Source of the DNA: Epichloe hybrida
Lineage: Eukaryota; Ascomycota; Sordariomycetes; Hypocreales; Clavicipitaceae
Assembly (NCBI GenBank): GCA_019022495.1
Contig: JAFEKR010000014.1
Location: forward strand, 992,001 to 1,056,000
Direction of reading: 5' to 3'
DNA: 64,000 nt
In this document: positions 54,985-64,000 of the stretch, one piece after another
How the letters are laid out: the number at the start of each line of letters is the position of its first letter
Numbering within the stretch: the first letter of the stretch is position 1
Program-made: the position numbers and the translations under genes
Notes under the pieces: generated by a model
Databases searched by the model: none
Seen by the model: the letters and a program-made list of their open reading frames with translations, nothing else
Told to the model about the DNA's origin: nothing

Positions 54985-55305
54985 GCTTTGGGACGAGGAT
55001 ATGAATATGTTGGGAGAAAATAGAATACTGTTTCAATAATAATGACGCAACTTTGAATCTCGTTTCATTGTTCATGGGGCATGGCTCACAACATGCATGT
55101 GGGCCCCACCTTTTCGGGCTACAGCGACGAAGTGATTTAGCCAAACCAGACCTCACCTCATCCGACAAACACCACCACGACTCCAACAAACCTCAACAAA
55201 CCCTCACCTCTTGCGACTGCGTCCTGTCCCTTCGCTGCCCCCCAACCCAATCGAATATCATGCTCTCATCATAGCCCCCCCCTCCCCTCCAGCTACCGCC
55301 CCATC
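54985..55305. other. Short intergenic region
   Basis: Between the BYS1-like gene and the next plus-strand gene. CT-rich near the right end (about 55230-55305), fitting a promoter. Nothing else seen. Confidence 0.4.
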
Positions 55306-56469
55306 ATGGCCAGCATCACCAGCACCGACCTCTCCACGATTCTCCCCAAAGTCCACGACCTCTCCGATATCGAACTCGCCCTCCTCCTCAGCCTCATCAC
55401 CCACGACCACCCTATCCTCACCACGCCAGCCTCCCACATCGACACTCTCACCCGCGAGCTCTCCCTCATCGCCCTCAGAACGTTCCATCTCACCCACGCC
55501 ATCGTCAACTGCACCCCGTCCACCACCCTCGACGACTTCGCCTCCGCCCTCCTCATCCCCTCGTCTTCGTCCCAGAAAAAGCCCAGCCGCCCAGACTACT
55601 TCGCCCCGAGACCCCTCCGCCCTTCCCGCCGCTCTACATCGCCCCCTTCCAGCGGCCAAATCGCCAATTGCATCCTCGCGACGAACCTCGACCTCGCCCC
55701 GCGGGCAGTTCAGATCCAGGCTCTAGAGTTGCTCAGAACAGGACGCATCTTCACACGGACAACCGTACAGACGGCCCCCAAGAGATTCATATTCATACCC
55801 ATCCTGCAGGCTGATGCGCCAGGAAAGGGACCCCAGCTGACGTCCCATTTGAACGACTCCTTCGCACTCGCGCACTGGCACGATCCCGAGGATGGATACG
55901 TCAATGTCGAGGACGAGGACGAACGGGTCGAGAGGAATTCGGTCGACAGCGTCGTCAGGCGCGAGCATGGCGATTCGTCGACAAACCTAATATCAGAAGA
56001 TGTGACGACCCGCCTCCCCCCCCTACCTTCTCCTTTTTTTCCGCATGAACCAGGACGAAACAGGAGATGCTGACGTCGACGCTGTTCGGTACAGGACATC
56101 AACCATCTCGCGCAGCTGAGCCAACAGGTGGAAATTGACATTGACATGAAACGATATCAAATGAACGTTGTTTCGTTCCTGCGCATGCACCGTGCCGTAC
56201 AGGACGGCATCACACCTACTGCAACCAAGCATTTCGAGAAGCTGATGCGGTGTCTGGCGCCTATCCATACCCTAGACTACGTTACGCCCGCGCTTGTTGG
56301 AGTGGCCGCCAAGAAGACATATTTGCATCGCATACGCATCACGACACCCGAAAATGAGCGAAGCATGCAATGGGGCAGCAGTCTGGACGCCGTGACAGCA
56401 CTACTGAACGACGTGGGGCCGGAGCAAGTGATTAATGATGTATTGAGCATGGTAACGGCGCCAATCTAA
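55306..56469 (+). CDS. Conserved filamentous-fungal protein of unknown function
   Basis: Exons 55306-56001 and 56095-56469 give 356 residues; the intron donor GTGACG is weak, but the join ISEDDINHLAQLSQQVEIDIDMKRYQMNVVSFLRMHRAV gives continuous helix. The N-terminus (LPKVHDLSDIELALLLSLITHDHPIL...IDTLTRELSLIA) is helical and the middle (STSPPSSGQ) is flexible. The C-terminal 110 residues contain ATKHFEKLMRCLAPIHTLDYVTPALVG and RSMQWGS. Similar fungal proteins are sometimes labelled magnesium-chelatase-like, but I see no Walker A motif, so I do not assign an activity. No signal peptide or membrane span. Confidence 0.6.
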
Positions 56470-56898
56470 CGTCTTGCCGGCATTCGCCTCTGAGTTCAAA
56501 TGCAAATTGAGTCATGCATGTGACTCGCTGATAGCCCTGTCTTGCTCGACTAGCTCGTAGCTTTGGTGTATGCACAGCCAGCCCTCATTGGGGAGACACC
56601 TGGAGCTTCTCGCTTGGCGCGGATCCCAGTTCCATACGTCCGAATATTACCCCTCTTGTTTTTACATAAACGTCGTACACTCGCTACTTCGCAGCCTCTA
56701 CCTAGATATTACGCAGTGACAAGAAAAAAAAAAGGTAGGCAACATGGATACAACTTTCTTTATCAACGCCGTGTGAGCCGTAGCTCTTTCTATGAGATTT
56801 GCTTCACCTTGCACGACCAGCCGGAGCCAGCTTCCAAGAGTGGCAGACTATGATTAAAAAGTTAGCAATCATGGCACGCCCGGCAGAGGAGGGGGAGC
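56470..56898. other. Convergent 3' intergenic region
   Basis: Between tail-to-tail genes. A short A run is at about 56724-56734. No coding signal. Confidence 0.4.
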
Positions 56899-58490
56899 CT
56901 ATGCATACCTAGCACCCAAGCACCAGCCCAGCTCGTTGCCCTTGATCTTCTTGGCAATCTTGACCTCTCGGTCAATAGGCATGTCATAACCGTGGTGGAG
57001 GAGCACAGTCATGAAGTTGAGGTCCAAGCAGTACTGCTCGCGACCCTTGAGCTCCTCCAAAGCACCGGGAATGCTGTCAAATGTACCCCAACCGGATTCA
57101 CCCTTGCAGACGGTCTGAGCCAGATCATGCAGCTCACGAATGGTGAACGAATCGGGCATACCCAGGGGATGGGTACGGTCGTAAAAGTATGAAAAGATGT
57201 AAACATCTTCCTTGGCAAATGTCTTGGCAAGCGAGGGTTGATGGACGCCATTGAATGAGCAAGGCGCAAGCTTGCAATCCTTGTCCTTTTCCAAGATTCT
57301 CTCGGCGAGGCTTCGGCACTGTGAGGCGTGTGAAGCAGAGGGCTCGGCAGGGCCCGTGAAGTTGTACGTCTTCTTGGCGTCCTTGGAGAACTCGACCTCG
57401 ATTTCACGGGTACGGCCAGGCGTGATACATGGATGGACAATTGGCTTGGATTCCCAAGACTTGTCTGTGCTCTTGGATTTGGCCATGTCGTTGACCAGGA
57501 GTCGATGGATGGCATTTCGGCCTTCCATCAACCCGTAGCCAAGGTGAGAGTGCTGGTACAGTTCGAATTTCTGGCCGCCAAAATCAAGCGCAAACTTGTG
57601 GTCGCCCTCGGCAAGCTTCTCGGGCATGCCTCCATCCTTGGCCTCCTTAAAGGTAGGCTGGAAGACAATCTGAGTCGAGCCACCGCCAAGATCGAAAACA
57701 GCGGCCGTCTCGCTCTTATCGGGGCCACCAATCTTGCCCAGCAGATAGTTGGTAGTGATCCAGGCGTAGACACCTTCATCGGCACCATCCATGACGGCGA
57801 CGCCACCCTTGTCGTTGGAAACGACGGGGAACGGGTAGTCTCTTTCAAGATGTTCGCGGACCTGCTTGAGGATGGCCTCGGACTTTTCGGGACCAATCTT
57901 GCGCAGGCCGGCGGTGGCCTTGACAGCAACAGGGCTGCATCCCTTGAGATTCTCGGGGACGTGCTTCATGGCAACGGCCATGAGGGAATCCAGCGTCTTG
58001 GCGGCCGCGATGGGGTCATCTCGAACTCTTCCTTCTCCAGTTCGGGGACGGGGCCGCAGTTGTTGAATTTGTAGACGTGAATGCGAGAGCCCGTACTACC
58101 CGCATCAATCATGAGGACATACTGGACGAGCGGCTTGTTCTTCGAGTACGACTTGGTGCACCTCGCGGTTCCAGCCGGCGAATCGACGGCAACTTGTTCG
58201 CCTCCAGCATCCAGCTTGTTGACACTGTTGCCACTGGTCGTGCTAGGTGCATTGTGGGAAACCCCATTATAGACGTCAACGCCACGTGGTGAAAGCCAGT
58301 AGAACAAAAGGCAGACGGTGAACGCGATGGCGGCCGTTTTGACCCAACGTGTCTTTTGCGACTGCGACATCCACTGTTCCTTCATTTTCGAAAATGCACC
58401 CCGAGGGGGGTTGTCTCCGTATCGATCGGGTTTCTCGTGGGGGTCGTAGACTACTTGTTTGGTCGGCAGCGAGACCGACTGTTTTCGCAT
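56899..58490 (-). pseudogene. GDA1: Golgi GDPase Gda1, reading frame broken near 58017
   Basis: The gene has no introns. From ATG 58490 the protein begins with a short cytosolic part, then a membrane anchor (about residues 52-67, AAIAFTVCLLFYWLSP), a stem, and apyrase region 1 (DAGSTGSRIHVYKFNNC). Just after PELEKEEFEM the frame runs out of phase. The rest of the enzyme continues in another frame from about 58020: DDPIAAAKTLDSLM, KATAGLRKIG (ACR2), AWITTNYLLGK (ACR3), AVFDLGGGSTQIVF (ACR4) and YQHSHLGYGL, ending LGWCLGARYA. The conserved PGLSS(F/Y)-like segment that normally sits at the junction is absent, so bases are missing. Intact Gda1 hydrolyses GDP to GMP in the Golgi lumen to keep GDP-mannose import running. 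Confidence 0.85.
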
Positions 58491-58930
58491 GCTAGATGGC
58501 GCAACGAAAGGGAAGCCAAAGAAAAGGGGATTTCAATCCCGCCGGTCTGAGCCAGGTGGGAAAGATAGGTAAAGAATGAGTGAAACGAGTGATGCCTACG
58601 GAAGCCCCATGTGAGTTGTTGCGCTTTTCCTTTTCAAAGAAAACCTGATGAAGTGGAGGGATCTGAAAGAGGGGGAGAAGGAAAGGATCGAAAGGACCGG
58701 GATGATAGGAGACGATTTTGCAGACAGATGCGGGATGATCATGGGCAAGGTGGCGCTGCACCACTTGTGGACGAATTAGCGTGGCAGGAGCCACGGGATT
58801 ATTGCGCGAAAAAGGAGGCGCAGCCGCAGCCGACTTGGCTAGGGGGCATGCAGAAGCTGAGCGATTGCCCTGAGACCTGAGATTTGCTGTAACGCTGTAA
58901 CCCCATAGAAGCCATAGAAGATATGGGACC
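58491..58930. promoter_or_regulatory. GDA1 upstream region up to the AT-rich boundary
   Basis: GC-balanced sequence immediately upstream of GDA1. Short open frames carry no domain. At about 58920-58990 composition changes abruptly to AT-rich DNA. Confidence 0.45.
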
Positions 58931-58979
58931 CCCCTACTGTTGTGCGCTGGGCACGTGACTTGAAAGATATCCCCTAGTA

Positions 58980-61900
58980 GGATAAAGAAGGTCAGAAAAG
59001 GATTGGATTAAAGCTATCTCTCTATTATATAAATAGAAGGATAAAAGCTTCTCTTTTATAGAGAAAGCTATTATATTATAGATTATATGCTTTTATTATG
59101 AATTATCGCGTTTAGTAATGTGTATCTTTAGCTCCCCTAATATAGTTATAGGTGCAGATTTATTTATTATAGACGCTATATCTGCCATTAGGTAACACAC
59201 CCCCTAGTTAGTGTTAAGGTTATTATAATCACTAACTAATATCTTAACTAGTAAATATGTGGTGTTTTAGTAGTGCCTGAATTTAATATGAATTTAAAGT
59301 AAGCTCTCTTACTTTTATGCCTACGCTTCCCTCCTATAAAGGATCTTTTAATATAATAGTTATAGGCTTTCTTTCTTCCCTTTATAACACACCTTTTATT
59401 AACTAGCTTACATTTTAATTAATATAAACTTTAATACACACGCTTAAGTTAAAGAGAATCTTCGCTCCTAAGAGGGCTTAACTACTCTTTAGTAAATTAC
59501 TTATATTATAGCTAATTTAGCTATATATTCTTATCTAAGCCTTAGTATAGCTTATAATAATTCTTTGCCTCCCCTAGCTAGGTCTAAGCTACCTATTAGT
59601 AATTCTTTACTAATTAGTGCTAAGCTACTTACTAGTAAGTTATTATCTCCTAAGGAGAAGTAAGGAGAATACCCTAAGTATACTTCTTTATAAACCTTAT
59701 ATCCTATAAGGGCCTAGGTAAGGGGAGGATACTTAAGGCATAATCCTTTATAAACTTTATAGAAATAACCTATTAGTACTATATTTTCCCTTTCTCTCTA
59801 GTATATGCTAATAGTATAGCCTAAATTACTTACTTCTTAAGGTCCTAAGTATAATATTCCCTATAAAGGGTGTGTTTAAGTAAGCCTTATAGGTAAGGGT
59901 AACTTAGGTTATTACTTTAAGGTTAAGTCTAGATAATCTTAGAGATATTACTTATATAAGGTTAGTAATTACTATTACTTGCCTTTATATAACGCTTATA
60001 TTCCCCTTACTAAGCAAATATTATTAGCGCTAGATAAAGATACTAAGGTAAGGCGCTTTTAATTATAATTTCCTCTAATCCTTTGCTTATATATATATAA
60101 ATAGTAAAGTAATGCTATAAGGCACTATAACTCTAATTAGAACTTATTATAAAGCTAGATTCTATATATAGTAAGGTTATTAATCTAAGCATTAGGGCTA
60201 AGAATACTACTAAGGGCTCTTTAGTAGTGGTTAAGGAGAAGGTAACTATAGTAATAGCCTAACTTAAGGAGGTTATTTACCTCCTTATATAAGTTTATTT
60301 CCTTTATTTAGAATAGTATTTATACACGTGTTTTTACGTAATAGCGTTTTAAAGTCTTTATTTTATTAATCCTATTTGCCTTAGTAGCGCTTTACTTACT
60401 AAGAAGGGGGCCTTTATATATTTCTAAGGTAATTAATTTTATACCCCCTTATTAACATGCCTATGATTTCTTTATAACCTATGCGCTTTAAATATTATAT
60501 ATTATATGTAAATCTATAAGACTAAGCATAGATCTAAAGCGTTTAAAGTACTAATAATTTAACACCTTTGTAAATCTATTAGCGGGTATCTTTTCTATTA
60601 GTAAATACATAATTTTAAAGCTTCCTTTCTTAAATTCTTGCTTTAACCATATATTATAAATATTAATATAATGTAGTTAAGTATTTAATTATTTGCTCTT
60701 GTTAAGTATAAGCTAAATTGTTTATTAATTATTATAATTAATAACCTAATCTTTATAGGTATTAAATTTAATATCTCTAAATAAGCACTATAGACTTATA
60801 GTCTTCTTCACTACCTATTATAAAGTAAGTAATTTAGCCTCTATTATAGATATAGTTACTATTATTTAGTATATAGCTTTCTAGATAATTAGTTTACTAA
60901 AGAGAGTAATTAAGTATCCTTATAATAATTTATAAGTCTTAAGATTATTTGTAAAGGAGGCATTACTTAAGATTTAAAGAGCTTAAAGTTTAGTAATTAT
61001 ACTATAGTATAGCGCGAGTTTACTTATAATAAGTAAGTAATAAATAGCTTAGTTTACTACCTTTATATGCTCTAGTCCTAGATTTATAAGGTATTATAAT
61101 AACTTCGCTATCGCAAAAGTAATATAGGTCTAATTATAATTATAGTGTATAGGATTAATCTAATCTTTTCTTAGTAAACCTTTATTACTTACTTCTTAGC
61201 TTTACCCTTAAACTTATAATACTTTACTACTAGGATTAGTATAGTAAGGAAAGTGTCTTGTCTTACTTACCTAAATTTTTCCCTAATCTTATTAATATAT
61301 GTCTTATAACTAAGATACACCCTTTATTATTCTTAGTCTCTAATAATCTAGATCCCTAGGAAAAATCCTACTTTACCTTTTTTATCTAATTTATATGCCT
61401 CCTTTAGGCCCTTAGAAATACAGTTAGTAATGCCTTTATTATCCTTATAAAATGCTATAAGAATATTATCTATAAAGAATATAAGGAAAATAGTCTAATC
61501 TTTTATATAGAATAAGTAAGGCTTTTCTTTACTTAATTTAAGCCTAAGCTTTATAAGAGATTTGCTTAATTTCTTAAACTATAGTTATAAAGAGTCCCTT
61601 TATCTATAGAGGGCCTTAAGTAATTCTATATATTCTCTAAGGATTATAAAACCTTTAGGAAGTTTATAAGTTATAGGTATTTTATCCTTTTTGCGTTTTA
61701 TATAGAGGAAGGCATTCTTAATATTATACTACCTAGTCTCTAGATTAAACCTAGTAACTAGAGCTATAAATACATAGAACACGTGAGTAGCAAGCGTTAT
61801 AGCATAGGTTTGTTTAATTATAGAGATATCTTAGAGGTCTTCGCGCATGTATAATCGCGCTTTGCAATAGATTAACATCCCCTTCTTATTAAACTTATAA

Positions 61901-63500
61901 GAAAACACCTATTTTAATAGCAATAGCTTTAATTATGCTGTAAAACGCTTTATTTACTACTATATTCCTTATTCCTTTAGCTTATTAATCTCTTTATTTA
62001 TTACTTTTAACTATTCCTCTCTAAATAGATAATCCTTTGCCTTTTTCTATAACTTTAGAGGTTTAGCGAGATTAGATTAATAAATAGTCCTTACCTTTCT
62101 CTTTAGGTTAAGGTGCAATCTATTTTCTTTATTATAATGCGTGTTAATTACTAAAAAAACCATTTTATAGCTCTTAAAATCCTAATCTCCTAGAAAGAGC
62201 TTATAAGGATCTCCTTCCTTAGTCTTCCTAAATTTAGTAAAGAGATCCTTTAGGTCCTAGAGGCTATTAATAAGAGCTTTATTAAGTCCTTTTTTCTTCC
62301 TCCTTATTAGTTAAGCGTAAGAAGGAATATTACCTTAAGCTCTCTTTGTTTATAATCTTAAGCTTATTTATATACTTTCTTATATTATTATTCTAAGACT
62401 CTTTATAATTTCTAACTATATAGCTAGTAATCCCCTTAAGCCTTCTATATAGGTAGTTAGTCTAGCATTTACTCCTATAGGTTTATCTTATTGCTAGTTT
62501 TTCTTTGCTTCTTTTTCTAGCTTAGGTAGTTTATTACCTATTAAGTTATTAATAACTTAGTCCTTAGTATTATATGCTTAGTGTTCTAGAACCTTATAAG
62601 GACATTAGCTCTCCTAAGCCCTTATAGTAGTATCCTACTTATTACTTATTAAATCTATTATTATATTACTCTCTTAAGTATGTGAATCTAAAGCGTTTTA
62701 CTCCTTCTTGCTTTACTAAGCTTCTAGATTAAGAGTCTCTTACTCTTTAATTATTAGATCTAGTAACAGCTAAGGTATTTAGAGTCTAATTTGCTTATTA
62801 AGGTATATAGCTTCTCTTTCCTTTTATTAAGATATTTATAGAGCTTTTACCCCTAAGTTTAAACTCTTATTATAGTTTAACTAAAGTTAGCGCAAGGAAA
62901 AGATTTAATTCTTTATCTAATTTAGTATTAATTTTAAGGGATTAGAAATGTCCCTTAAGCTTATTAATTAATAGCTCTATTATGCTCTCCTTTATTAGAT
63001 TATAAAAAATTAACTTATTAAATGTGACATTCCTTGTTATTATAACCTTTCCTAGTCTTAGAATTTAAATACAATATATGTTAGAGGCAGAGTACTTAAT
63101 AAGATATCTAATATAACCCCTAGGATTAGTCTTATAAAACTGTCTATGTTTATTAGCCTTACAATCCCTCTAAAGAGAATAAGCGTGGCAGCTATATGCG
63201 TGTAATCCGCTCTAATCTAGCCTTAAGTTAGCTATAGGCTCCCTAATTAGAAGTTAAGCATTATCTTAGAACTAGATTTCTAGGGTTTCTAATAGTGTTT
63301 TCTACCTAGATTATTAAATAGGACTTATATTATATAAGTACGCTACTACTTATATGCTCTCTAACTATAAGTTTAGTAAAAGCTATATACTTATAAGCAT
63401 TGCATTTAATTATAATATAATTATTTGCCTTACCCTCTCCGTAACTCCATTAGGTTTATAAGTGTATAGAGGCATAAGCTTAAGATTAATGCCTTATAAG
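58980..63500 (-). mobile_element. RIP-degraded Ty1/Copia retrotransposon remnant
   Basis: The segment is very AT-rich and full of TA steps, with no long open frame, as expected after RIP. On the minus strand, with stops, Copia pieces can still be read in order. The integrase tail is near 63011-63110 (G-Y-x-R-Y-L...Y-S-A-S...K-V-I-I-T-R-N-V-T-F). The reverse transcriptase is at about 61390-61800, with N-x-K-N-A-F-L at about 61705-61725, L-P-K-G-F nearby and an F-I-D-N box at 61461-61485 where active elements have (Y/F)VDD. The D-to-N change is what G-to-A RIP makes. RNase H and LTRs are not recognisable to me. The element runs right to left. Confidence 0.75.
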
Positions 63501-63530
63501 CGTGCCTATGTCCAGAGTATTGCACTAAAA

Positions 63531-63690
63531 CGTGTAGTGTAGTGTAGTATTTGTAGTGTAGTGTAGTAACTACACTACAAACTACACTACACTACAAACT
63601 ACACTAACTACAAGGAAAAAAAAACTACAATACATTATACTACAAATTTTTTTTCCTAAACTACACTAACTACAAACACTACAAATGTAG
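63531..63690. repeat. GTAGT/ACTAC tandem and inverted repeat block
   Basis: Runs of GTGTAGTGTAGT (63531-63575) are followed by their reverse complements ACTACACTACA (63578-63620), so the block is a near palindrome. A second inverted pair, AAGGAAAAAAAA (63612-63623) and TTTTTTTTCCT (63647-63657), surrounds another ACTAC part, and the ACTAC motif resumes to about 63690. Confidence 0.9.
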
Positions 63691-64000
63691 TATTAGACTT
63701 TTTATTAGTTATTAGTATTATAAGGATTAAAAGAATACTAGTTATATAAAAGCTTTTATTATTACCTATTTTATTTAATTAGTTATAGAATTTATAAGAT
63801 TATATTATTTTAGTAATTTTACTATAACTAAGTAAGGTTATATATAATATTATACTTTTTTAATAATACTATTTAACTTAATACTTTATTTCCCTAATAT
63901 AACTTAAAGAAAAACCTTCTTATTATATTATTTACTATTTCTATAAATTATTATTATTTATTATTATTACTTATTTTAAAAAAACTATAAAAAAACTACT
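63691..64000. other. AT-rich tail of the isochore
   Basis: Nearly pure A/T sequence with TTATTATT-type runs, continuing the RIP-like composition to the window edge. No feature recognised. Confidence 0.5.

Overview
This is a filamentous ascomycete (Pezizomycotina, most likely Sordariomycetes and probably Hypocreales) nuclear chromosome segment. The evidence is short GT-AG introns of about 50-100 bases with CTAAC-type branch sites in nearly every gene, fungal-only families (BYS1, DUF3669, FLC/ML-TRP membrane proteins, MARVEL, Cut12, Rit1, Tda3-like) and a block of DNA visibly degraded by repeat-induced point mutation (RIP). No tRNA, rRNA, CRISPR array or bacterial-style operon was found. I resolved 27 protein genes, most by joining exons by hand at splice sites that restore conserved protein sequence.

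Layout. 1-3500: the 5' end of a secreted aspartic protease running off the left edge, then about 3 kb of gene-free DNA dense in a short TACGGA(G/T)TA-like motif. 3500-14000: glutathione peroxidase, a Tda3-like FAD oxidoreductase, Nop16, a MARVEL membrane protein, an MFS transporter and an alpha/beta hydrolase. 14600-25000: an FLC/ML-TRP membrane protein, a Gfo/Idh/MocA dehydrogenase, Rit1, a HAD phosphatase and a Sis1-type J-protein. 25300-32300: a UBA+UIM protein that may be a dead USP deubiquitinase, a Cdc34-type E2 and a secreted M43 metalloprotease. 32300-38000: GCN2/CPC-3. 38600-41200: a DUF3669 gene followed by a truncated, repeat-tailed copy. 41200-58500: Cut12-like protein, UreF, Cwc2, Rbg1/DRG, Spo12-like, an acyl-CoA dehydrogenase, Ypt7, a BYS1-like secreted protein, a conserved fungal protein and GDA1. 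58900-64000: an AT-rich isochore containing a wrecked Copia retrotransposon.

Most of the window is ordinary core genome: translation control (GCN2, RBG1, RIT1), ribosome assembly (NOP16), splicing (CWC2), cell cycle and ubiquitin (CDC34, SPO12, CUT12, UIM protein), Golgi and vacuole traffic (GDA1, YPT7) and nitrogen use (UREF). The genes are not arranged as a biosynthetic cluster, and I see no secondary-metabolite backbone enzyme or defence island.

The points most worth checking are a frameshift that removes a conserved piece of GDA1; an in-frame TGA in the CUT12-like gene; a truncated DUF3669 copy whose reading frame runs into tandem repeats coding a basic KSV/RKSV tail; a candidate USP-like domain lacking its catalytic Cys and GHY His motif; two GC-AG introns (GCN2, YPT7); and micro-exons in RBG1.
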